Of a DNA stretch of 64,000 nt, positions 55,194 through 64,000 are shown piece after piece. The stretch's first letter is position 1; every line of letters begins with the position of its first letter. The stretch comes from Agrocybe praecox (taxonomy: Eukaryota; Basidiomycota; Agaricomycetes; Agaricales; Agrocybaceae), in the NCBI GenBank assembly GCA_964017145.1, contig OZ024848.1:2430501-2494500 (forward strand), in the 5' to 3' direction. The notes beneath the pieces are model-generated. The model saw nothing but the letters and a program-made list of their open reading frames with translations. It was not told where the DNA came from and did not search any database. A program made the translations under genes and the position numbers.

Positions 55194-57823
55194 AGATCCT
55201 CCACCATTTCTTCCACCACTAACAACGAAGACTGCCTCTGGCGTGACAACTCGGAAGACTTCTCTTCCAAAAGCACTGAAACCCCTGAAGGAAACTTTGG
55301 GACCCCAAACGACGACAACGACTTCAGCTACACACCACCCCAAAACTAGGGCTGCGCACCGAACCGTAACGGTATACGGCCGTATACATTACGGTACATA
55401 TACAGGTACGGCACACCCGTAACCATAACTGTAGGTGGTAATTGTCAGCCTCCACGATACGGTTCGGTTAGAAATACGGCCGTATACCGTCGGTATACGG
55501 TTACGGTAAAGCAATGAAGGTTATAAATATTAAATAAACTATATAAAAGCTGGATAGTGTAATAAATGTAACTACAATATAATATTAGTCACCTTCCTTC
55601 GAAAATGCAAAGGAAACGTGCTGCAGACGCCGTTTTACCGGCATTAAAACCTGTACCCTGGATTGTTTGCATGGCGGCCTTCCATATTTGGCAAGGCCGA
55701 CCGCAACCTGACCGTCCGAAATACAAGTTACACGTATTTATTTGCTGTATGTCGCAAATACAATACCCATAGCCTGCCATGCATTGAATTGAATCCACGG
55801 AGTTCATGCAATTTTAAACTCAACCGTATACGGCCGAATCGGCCGTCAATTGACGGTGCATACGGGTCTCGAACCGTACCGTAGCCATACCGTAGGATAA
55901 AAATATTTGGACCTCATGATACGGCTACACAAGCCGAACCGTAGCACCCGTTGTCAACGTGAAAAAGTTATTCACCTGGGTTTACCGAAAGAGATGATCT
56001 TTGGGATATTCCAGTTAGTTCGGGAGGTCCTAACTACACTCTATAATCTCGAAAAGATGAGATATATGACAACTGTTCTGAGTTGAAGGGAAAGTACAAG
56101 TTAACGTAGACAGTGATATTAACAACTCTGACTACGTGACGATGGATTTGGTAATGTAATTGAAGTGGTAATGCAATTCGAGATTGGACAGTGTTATATG
56201 CAAAGTTGTGATGGAATGTTGAACTTCTGTGAGGTGGAATCTTGTTAGCTTTAATTGAGACTAAAGGTTACGTACTTGGATTGAGAAGACAGACTTCTTG
56301 CTTAAGTAATAACAAATGGACAGCAGTGTTTCAGGTAGTAGATAGTGTATATTCCAAGCTTGTATTCTATACAACTTGAAGATATAAGCAGAAGAACACA
56401 GACACAGAGTCTAGTGTTTAAGTTGGTAATAAAATCAGAAGGGAAAAAATAATATGTCTTTTTTTTCTTTGTTCCAAATTTTGGTGCCCTTTTATACTTT
56501 TCTTGAGCACAGCCCCAATTGTTTCTATGACTTTGAAACAAGTAGAATGCGGAAGCTACATACTCTTTTTAAGTAATTAGCATACAGAACTGCTGTGCGC
56601 TACTATAACGATGGCGTGATGGTTCACAAGGTTACACAGGGCTGTGTGTATGGTTACAAAGAGTGCTAAAGCTGTGCGTAACTTGTTGAAACAGTGTATC
56701 ACTATGCAAAGGTATGAATAACACTATGCCAACGCGTCAAGACAACTATTACTATAACAACAAGGAAAGATAGTGTTTCATGATAAAATATAATTTCTGT
56801 GTTATACATGTATATGTTCTTGCTTTAAACATACTGGTTTTATATCAAACAAAAAGCATGTCTGACACCGTATGCCGTAGCCTACGGTAACGGTGCGCAG
56901 CCCTACCCAAAACATCAGCAACTTAGACCCCATCACTGGACTACCTACTAACATCAAAGTCACCACCATCATTATGCCTAACTCAGGAACCAACCCCACC
57001 GCACCATTCATCAATAAAAACTATCAACTCAAAGTCCCCTTCGACTTTGACGGAGACAAGAGAACTTTTATCGACTTCATGCAACTCGTCCAGATCTACA
57101 TGAAAGGAAACCCAGACTCTTTCAAAAATGATGATTCGAAAATCATTTTTGTTGTATCCTACCTACAGAAAGGCGATGCCAACGCCTGACAAAGAAGCTT
57201 CATGTTCGCCAAGCAAGATGAAGCGCAGAAAGCAGGAAAAACCGACGTCAGCTTAGGAACCTGGGATGACTTCAATACCGCCCTAAAAAAGGCCTTCCAA
57301 TCTGTTAACACAAAAAACGACGCCATGTACCAGCTCAATCACCTAAAAATGAAAGGAAACACTACCGCCAAAGAACACATAGCCACCTTCAAGAACCTTG
57401 TCGTCGACGCCCAAGTCGTTGTGTTCGATGATCTCCACCAGAAATTTGAGGAAACACTTCCGGAACACCTCCGAGAGAGAATCGACTTCGGAAAAACCCC
57501 CAACGGAATCGAAGAGTGGTACAACACCGCCATAGAGGCCGACAACAAGTTTCGACGACTCAAAGCCTCCCTCAATCGCACCCTTGTTAACAGAAACAAA
57601 GGGGAAGTCAACGAAAACCTGCGAAAAAACCCCTCTAACAACAACAACAACAACTACGTCCCTAAAAACAAAACATACTATTTTTCCCAGAACCAAACTC
57701 ATCGACAATCCGAAAGAGACCCGAACACCATGGATGTAGATGTCCTCTCCACCAACGACCGCACAGCTCTTATAAAAAGAGGGGCATGTTTCAACTGCAA
57801 AGGCATCAGACATCTAGCTCAAG
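55194..57823 (+). pseudogene. gag: Gag of element B, interrupted
   Basis: The open frame after TAG 55191-55193 runs to 55346, is broken by the hAT element, resumes at 56914 (ISNLDPITGLPTN) and parallels Gag of A. A TGA at 57187-57189 replaces the Trp of A's NAWRRSF. The knuckle starts CFNCKGIRHLAQ and is cut at 57823 by a second insertion; it resumes at 58701. Alignment to A leaves no doubt about identity. Confidence 0.9.
55347..56905. mobile_element. Non-autonomous hAT-type DNA transposon
   Basis: Terminal inverted repeats TAGGGCTGCGCACCG (55347-55361) and its complement (56891-56905), with further partial pairing inside. Flanked by the 8-bp duplication CCCAAAAC (55339-55346 and 56906-56913) inside B's gag. 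Eight-base duplications and TAGGG-type ends are typical of the hAT superfamily. Subterminal ACGGCCGTATA/TATACGGCCGT motifs recur at 55370-55510 and 55825-55960. No transposase frame; 1559 bp. Confidence 0.85.
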
Positions 57824-58700
57824 GCTCAGCCTGTACTGTCAAATTCATCGATGAAGTACTGGTAGTTACCAGATAAGGGTTATGCATCCCCACTGGCTAC
57901 TACCCAACTGCTTATTTTCATGCATCAAGCCTGCTGGCTGGCCTATTGTGACCATTTGTGACTTATTATGTGATAGTCATGTGTCTGCTATTGATGGCAT
58001 CAAAATCCTTGCACATGACTTTTTGCTTGCCTCTATTTACATGTTTGGGCTCCACTCATTTGTTTATATGGCCTCAAATACAAACAAATAATAAATAATG
58101 AAATCAGCAGGCAGGGGCATGCACGATACAAGACAAACAGAGCCTTTGAGTGATGTTACATCCAAACAACCCAATAAGGCAAGAGGACTTTGGACTGAGA
58201 TTTTGTGATAAAGGCCTTTCATGCATGATAGATGGGACTGAGACATGCCCAAATAAGATCAAATCTATTTTTAGAACATAAATCTATTTTTAAAACGATC
58301 TATTTTTAGAACACTTTACATATTCGGTTAGTTCAAGCCCAAAATGGTATAGCACACATTTTTTGATGATTTTAGAATTTATTTTTGGCTTGCTATAAAT
58401 ATTTCAATCTTTTATTTTGATTTGTATCCGGCTTTCTGCGGATATTTTGCGTTTTGTGGCTGAACCGTTGATGGTTATGTAATAAAAAATATTTAGCATA
58501 GCTTTTGAATTTTTCTCTACAACTTTCATTTTTGGTGGCTGTGCATCAGATCACATGATTTTCACATGACTATGGGGCCGTAGTCATTGTCGGTCACCCT
58601 GATACATGATATTAGGCAGTCAGGTAGTAGCCGGTGGGGATGCATAACCCTTATCTGGTAACTACCAGTCATTCATGAATGAACCTGACAGTAACTTGTG
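57824..58700. mobile_element. 877-bp inverted-repeat element inside B's gag
   Basis: The left end (57833-57905) and right end (58617-58691) are inverted copies sharing ACTGGTAGTTACCAGATAAG, then GGTTATGCATCCCCAC and GGCTACTACC, with a few mismatches near the tips. CAAG lies on both sides (57820-57823, 58701-58704), so a 4-bp target duplication is likely. No transposase frame, AT-rich centre. A non-autonomous DNA transposon of unknown superfamily. Confidence 0.75.
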
Positions 58701-58940
58701 CAAGACTGCCCCAAACCGTGAGGCAGTCGCCCTTCCTACAACAATAGCAGCACCAACTATTGTCAACGCACCTCCAACTCTAACTACCGCAACAACAACG
58801 CCACCAATAGGAAGCTCTTCGCCAAGGATCTTTTCGCCCAACTCAGAGCCATGACAGCCAAAGAACAGGCAGAAGTCTTTGTCACCGCATATGGACCAGG
58901 CGAAGAAGAAGAACAGATCGTCGAGGAACCAAGTTTTTGA
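58701..58940 (+). pseudogene. gag: End of Gag of element B
   Basis: Begins CAAGACTGCCCC, completing the knuckle cut at 57823, and runs to AGT TTT TGA at 58932-58940. A TGA at 58719-58721 stands where element A has CGA (Arg), a CpG-to-TpG type change. The product downstream (LFAKDLFAQLRAMTAKEQ) differs from A in sequence but ends in the same EEPSF. Confidence 0.85.
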
Positions 58941-59557
58941 ATAGGGAGCCTGCCTCAACGTCAGTGACCGCCTCATTTTCTATATCACATGTACTGGTTA
59001 CACGAATAGACAAAAAATCTATTTATATTCCTGTCTCCTTTAAGAAAAACAGTACATCCAAAATCGTTGAAGAAGAAGCACTTGCCGACACCGGAGCATC
59101 CGGAAAATTCATTGATGAAGAATACCGACGGAAATTAAAAATTCAAAAAATACCCTTGAAAGAAGCACTCAACGTCTATAACGTGGATGAAACCTTAAAC
59201 AAAAAAGGAACCATCACCCATTACATCAAAATCCTATTAACAATCGGCGGAAGAACTAATTGGGAAACTTTCTACTGCACCGGACTGAGGAGACAGAAAA
59301 TCATCCTAGGACTCCCATGGTTCCAAGAAAACAATCCAGATATCGATTGGGAAACGGGTCATGTCTCGTGGAAAATCAAAAAGAACCAAACCTCCAAGAA
59401 AGAAGAAAAAGACGATCTCGATCTCGATCTTTTACTCCGATATATCAACAGAGAATCGCTGAAAGACGATTTTTCTGTCGGTGATTTATGCTTTGCCAAT
59501 CACACAAAACACAATCAACAACAAAATCCAGAGAAAGAGTGGGCTAGACCTAGATAA
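58941..59557 (+). pseudogene. pol: Protease region of pol, element B, truncated
   Basis: In the -1 frame relative to gag. Reads NREPASTSVTASFSISHVLV, then the protease motif ALADTGASGKFIDEEY and the linker, close to element A. It ends PEKEWARPR at 59557, before reverse transcriptase. Unrelated sequence follows; no RT, integrase or 3' LTR of B is seen to the right. Confidence 0.88.
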
Positions 59558-60407
59558 GACAACTCTCTCCCTGTGAGTTCGGGGGTGGGAATAAAGTTAC
59601 TTCGTTTCTAAGAATGGTTTGTTAGTGTAAAGATCGTATAGGTTTAAGGGTTGTGATGAGCTTTTGTCCTAGACAAAAGTTTGAGATCGAATAAGAGAGT
59701 AGAAATCAAAGTGAACGTATTCCACTTTGAAATCAGAGTAAACATCAAAAAAGAAGAGAATAATCAAAGCTTGGAACATTTTCCAAGCTATAGAATTGAC
59801 TGCTGAGACTGAGAATTGACTGATCGAATACTGAACTGAAAAATAGCTGGTTGAATCGGTACAATTGTCCTATGATAGGGGTGTACTTCTTGTCTACTTT
59901 ACAGGATCTAACTAGCTTTTATACTACAAATCCTGCAAGGCATGAGTAATCAATGACAAGTAAGGTTGAAACGAATGACAAAGAATAAGGGGTTAAATGA
60001 ATAGGCTGACTGAGCGAGTGAGTCAGGAATGACAAAGGAATGGGTTGAAACGATAGAAAAGAAGGAGAAAACTGTCCATTGATCGATGAAATGACTAAGA
60101 AATGAATAAGAATGAGTAATAAATAAAAAAGTTGACTAATGCGCAGCAAAGAATGACCAAGCACGTCTTCTTGAATGATAAATCGATCATAGTTGACTTG
60201 ACGATTAGTGAAATCGACGGATGGAAGGAATTGAGCTATTTCCAGCTGATGGATTGCTATATTTGGCAGATGTAACCTTAGTGTAGCCGCGTTGTTGATG
60301 TATCAGTTCCCGTGACTCATAGTGACTTGTGATAGGCATGTGACATCGAATCATGTGTTTGGAATGATGGTTGCACAGCCGCTTGATGGCCTGGGCTTTG
60401 CATGATG
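59558..60407. other. Non-coding DNA after the truncated element
   Basis: No supported gene. Rich in GAATGA/AATGAC repeats between 59960 and 60150. Read on the minus strand there is a TATAAAAGC near 59918-59926, so this could be a promoter or LTR of something inserted in the opposite sense; I see no boundary that proves it. Confidence 0.4.
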
Positions 60408-60890
60408 TCATCGAAGACTTTTAATAGAGTAGATGGGATGCGACGGATTTAGATAAGTGGTGAATATGCTGTGCCGTTGTGTGATGTAAGCGTAGGCATA
60501 TCTTATCTTCTGCATGATGCTGAGAGACACTTGTGATTGTGGGATAGCAATACGGGGTCTTGTGAATAATGCCGGTGCTGATTTCCTGGTGATTGATACT
60601 GCGAAAACTATAATTCCTCGTTCATAATGCATGATTTCCTCGAGGCGAATGATTTTTGATGTGTCATCCGGCTGAATTCTGTACGTAAAACTGACGGTGT
60701 CTCCTTCTTGAAAAATGTGATCCTCTGAATAATGTGTCGCTAGCCAATATTCGCAATTTTCGCTTGCATCAAAAACTCCGGCAATTTGAATAAACGGATA
60801 TATCGATGCTTTGTTGATTTTCTGAGGTCCAGAAGAATTGATGACATCCTTGGACTGTTGAACAAAGGATTGAACAGAAGGGGAAGACAT
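60408..60890 (-). CDS. Hypothetical protein, 160 residues
   Basis: An uninterrupted frame from MSSPSVQSFVQQSKDVINS at 60890 to the stop at 60410-60408. The first two thirds have the balanced composition of a folded domain (ASENCEYWLATHYSEDHIFQ, DTVSFTYRIQPDDTSKIIRL). The last third is more basic, and a splice to another exon cannot be excluded. No transmembrane segment, no motif recognised. Isolated between repeat DNA and a gene-free tail, so it may be a small host gene or part of an unrecognised element. Confidence 0.5.
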   Translation of the reverse strand: MSSPSVQSFVQQSKDVINSSGPQKINKASIYPFIQIAGVFDASENCEYWLATHYSEDHIFQEGDTVSFTYRIQPDDTSKIIRLEEIMHYERGIIVFAVSITRKSAPALFTRPRIAIPQSQVSLSIMQKIRYAYAYITQRHSIFTTYLNPSHPIYSIKSLR

Positions 60891-63174
60891 TTTTCAGAGT
60901 TGAACGCATAAGATGATGAACATTGAGAGGAAGGAGTGATTTGTCTTGGATCGTGGCGACGGTTTCATGACTTTAGCCTAGACTGAATAGATTTCGGAAG
61001 AATTGGTGCCTTAATGTTGCAATAGAGTCATGATGGGAAATTAAAATGGAGAATACGAAAAAGGAAATATTGAAATTTAAAAATAAACAAATGATCTCTT
61101 ATGCAATTTCAGGTTTGTTCATGTTCAATCAATTATGACGCATGACAGCGCTTCAAGTGGTGGCCAGGAGCCATAGCTTTGTACACCCATATGTACAAGC
61201 GTGCCTGTATCCAGATCCGTCCACATGACCCTCACCGTCTCGCACCTCTCCCAAGTTTTTATAGGCGACGTGACCGCTTCATTACCAAGCCAGATGGAAG
61301 CCAACGAAAACCCTTCACCCTTGAATCCCCTATCCGTGATCCTGATCTAGGCCCATGAATGACCTGGACTCCGACGATGAGAAAGCCGAATTCGCTGATG
61401 ACAAATCTATCCCTGTTCCCAGCATCTTGAAAAGGCGATTCACAAATTGAATTCCTAGTGGTCGTGATCTGAAACTATCATTACATACATAGGTTTAATT
61501 TCCGTCATGTTATGTCTTGTGGATACCTTGGTGGGTAAGTTTTTTGTTTGCCTCATGTCTATACCCCAGCAGATAAACTGTATGATATTGCCCTGCGTAG
61601 TTACATGCTCATAGCTATATCGTATGATATTCGCATTGACCATCATCCGCCTCGTTCCTTTTTATCGTCAATTTTTTTGTGACTGGTTAATCATACAGCA
61701 TCTTTAATGTTATACCTTGCTTTCAATATGAGATTGTGCCTGTGATCCGATAATTAATGTGTGAAGTGTATCGAAGCCCATTAGTGTCAGGAACTCAACG
61801 GTAAGTTTGATGTTTTATGTCAATTTCCCCCATTCAGCTTGGTACATACACGTCAGTCTGGTTTCCGTGTCCGCAGCCAGAGTTCAATAGGTTAGTGCAG
61901 CAACTTACTAGCTAGCCCATCGGTTAACTCATCGGGGATTACTATCAGATGAGATCCAAGAATATCTTCGATCCAACTTACAAACCCCCCTTGTGTAAAG
62001 AAAGATAACAAAGAGTTTAGTACACCTAGTGACCTACCTTTCGAGTCTCGACACTAGTAGTTAGTGATAATAACCATCTGTTTAGTAGTGTATTAGAAAT
62101 AATCCATAGAATTTCTTGGAATTTAACTCGAATTTAAGATTGTGCATCAGCAGCCTAGCAGACGACTTTTGGATTCGACTTGGGCTGGTGTTGGACTGGT
62201 GGGCCTGCTACGATCATCATCAAAACTCAAGTTACTTTATAAAATTGTTATTATTGTGCGTATATAAGGACTGTAGTCATGCTACTCAGAATCAACCCCA
62301 TGAAATAAAAACAGTGGAATTAACCGCAGTGTACTTACTAGTGTAACTTGTAGTATATATTTAGAAAGTCATGTCGCTGAAGAGTGAATGAAAATACTGC
62401 GATTATGATACGGTAATTATTATCTTAATTATCTCTGAGAGATTTAAATTGTTCTCTTCAAGAAAGGAAAAAGAAGGTAGGTACCTGAGAGAAGGGTGTA
62501 CCGCTATCAACCATTGACCAACCATCGAGAATTCTTCATTTGATCGTGAAAAATAGCAAGGGGGTGAGTACTATTTAGTTTAAAATTATGGTACATTTGT
62601 ATCTTTTATACTACTACTACTACTACAAGTAGTGGTGATCAGTTGTATGTATCACTTTTTGTTCTCTACATATTCTATGCTGATAATTTCCTCCTTCTCA
62701 TCGACTTTCCCTCTCATTGCCGAATCGGCACTGCCAATCACGGCCATTGCCGATGATGCGTTGCTGGAAACATTCAGGCCATCCGCTTCTTCCTCTTACC
62801 ATCCCGCTATCTGTCCTCTGTCCTCACGTCTTCCTCCATTCATCTTCGTTTTCCTTGTATGTTCAGCATCAAGTCTCCTGGAATAGGTACGAAGTCATAT
62901 GCTAGTCATTGATCACTTTTTGACCAGGGCCGCGTCCACAGGAGTTGAACCGCATATCTGGGGTGTGTCAGAACCATGTGACATGTAAATGTTACAGAGG
63001 CCATGGGTTGAACAGTGACTTTGGGCAGGTAAGTTTCGATTCTTTTCTATATGAACCATATCATACTTGACCGCCCAGATCTTTCACCCTTTGCAGCTAA
63101 CCTGATGTATCAATCCTGGCAATTTGGACATTTCGGTATACATCATACAGGGCAGTTGCCCACCCTGGCAGTTG
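60891..63174. other. Intergenic, no gene recognised
   Basis: About 2.3 kb with no supported coding region, RNA gene or clear repeat. Frames at 62116-62346 and 62632-62886 have no domain. A CTACTACTACTACTAC-type triplet run occurs near 62610. Confidence 0.4.
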
Positions 63175-63845
63175 CCCAGCAGTGATATATCACAATGCCA
63201 TAGGCAGAGAGCAGTTGCCTTTGGTAAACATATGTAAACATTGCTCTTTTTTATGTTTTCGGACAGTAATTAGGCGCTGCAGGCGTAGTGGTTATGTTTT
63301 TTGTTGTGATATGTCAGATATATGTTCTATATATATTTTATGTTTTTTTGATGGCCTTTGCGCACCTAAAATGGGATGGGACGGGATGGATTAGAAAACA
63401 TACAACTGGATGACGTGTTATTTATAGACGGACACAGGAAACAGTGTCCCCAAAGTGCCCGACACAGTAATTGGGCTTCTGCACTGTGTCGGGCATCATT
63501 TGGGGCGCAGAAAAAAGTCAGATATAATGTAGGGATATGTTTTGATTTTTTGGGGCGCTTTGCGCCATCAAAAGAGGGTGAGAGGGGATGGATTGCAAAA
63601 CATAAAACTGGATGACGTGTTATTTTTAGCATGCTTTGATCATTTCTGGCGTTGCTCTATTTTTATTTATGATATCATCATTTTTAGTACTATATTTAAT
63701 TTATATATTATTTATCATAGGGCTAGATTAGATTAGATATCCAAAAAAGCGAACTGTCTTCTTTTGTGTTGAGCGGCAGTTCCCTATTTGGCAATTACTA
63801 CCATTTTCAGATGTTCTTCTTACAACATGTTATTTAAAAAAAACA
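63175..63845 (+). repeat. Dispersed repeat family, copy 3 with internal duplication
   Basis: Same family as 44240 and 45165. It carries AAACAGTGTCCCCAAAGTGC, CTGCACTGTGTCGGGCATC, GCGCCATCAAAAGAGGG and CTAGATTAGATTAGATATCC. Part of the unit occurs twice: GATGGATT.GAAAACATA.AA, CTGGATGACGTGTTATTT at 63384-63425 and again at 63587-63628. Confidence 0.75.
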
Positions 63846-64000
63846 TATATTTGACTACTAATTTGTTTTACAAAATTTTATCTACTGATGCACGGAACGA
63901 GGGCAAGAGGGAGCGAGGGACACAGCCAGTGCTCTCAGATTTATGTATGAGTGATCTATAGTTGCTAGTTATAAAGTATGCATCCACAAGGGCAATTTCC
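63846..64000. other. Window end, nothing recognised
   Basis: Short AT-rich remainder next to the repeat copy, with a purine-rich stretch near 63897-63920 (GAACGAGGGCAAGAGGGAG). No feature. Confidence 0.4.

Larger units (their letters stand above)
45688..59557 (+). mobile_element. Older Ty3/gypsy element B, truncated and multiply interrupted
   Basis: B's 5' LTR begins TGTTATG at 45688 and is cut after 38 bp by element A. It resumes at 54842 and ends ...CATAACA at 55148, giving about 340 bp once the duplication is removed. A primer-binding site follows, then gag (55194-55346, 56914-57823, 58701-58940) split by a hAT element and by an inverted-repeat element, then protease and linker (58941-59557). 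Reverse transcriptase, integrase and the 3' LTR are missing from the window. The LTR is diverged from that of A yet alignable, so B belongs to a related family. Nonsense codons in gag show it is dead. Confidence 0.88.

Noticed and set aside
59558..60407. A reverse-oriented LTR starting next to the truncated element B
   Set aside because: A TATA-like motif is present, but no terminal dinucleotides, duplication or second copy could be found.
1..64000. CRISPR arrays, rRNA genes, bacterial-type operons
   Set aside because: None seen; gene structure with spliceosomal introns excludes a prokaryotic reading.

Overview
The window looks like a piece of a basidiomycete (Agaricomycete-type mushroom) genome. 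Genes carry short introns of about 50-60 bp with GT..AG ends. Several families are characteristic of that group: a Clp1-like protein, a seven-helix DUF6534-type protein, a one-helix protein with a sandwich-like ectodomain, F-box and MYND genes, and a Ty3/gypsy chromovirus. There are no bacterial signals (no operons, no CRISPR).

Layout. 1-5.8 kb: one Clp1-like gene on the minus strand and about 4.3 kb of gene-free upstream DNA. 5.8-13.2 kb: tRNA-Thr(CGT) with a 25-nt intron, a tRNA-like fragment, a one-helix membrane protein, a 689-bp unit bounded by 38-bp inverted repeats, a DUF6534-type gene and tRNA-Asp(GTC). 14.2-26.8 kb: a compact run of minus-strand genes: cytochrome P450, an OCRL/INPP5B-type inositol polyphosphate 5-phosphatase with ASH and RhoGAP-like domains, a Cyp40-type cyclophilin with TPRs, a MYND-finger gene interrupted by a stop codon, and an F-box gene. 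27.1-31.0 kb: two decayed partial copies of that F-box gene around a low-complexity locus. 31.1-31.8 kb: a small membrane protein.

33.8-43.9 kb is repeat-influenced: a PIF1/Helitron-type helicase remnant, a multi-exon gene of the transposase-like type with an N-H-P motif and a lysine/serine-rich N-terminus, flanked by clusters of CCACTTCC/GGAAGTGG motifs, and one or two plus-strand genes of unknown function.

45.7-59.6 kb is a nest of transposable elements. An older gypsy element (B) had a complete younger relative (A, 45726-54841) inserted into its 5' LTR. A has 327-bp LTRs differing at one base and a CCTTT target duplication. A's reverse transcriptase is itself split by a 1.75-kb insertion. 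B's gag is split by a 1559-bp non-autonomous hAT element (8-bp target duplication, 15-bp terminal repeats) and by an 877-bp element with long inverted repeats; B is truncated after protease. Comparing A and B shows conserved features: a fold-back (self-priming) primer-binding site, a gag frame that stays open upstream of the first ATG, and a T5-plus-stop gag/pol junction. A also carries extra reading frames downstream of integrase that end in a second CCHC zinc knuckle.

A separate repeat family has copies at 44.2, 45.2 and 63.2-63.8 kb. The last 4 kb hold one small unknown ORF and otherwise nothing recognised.
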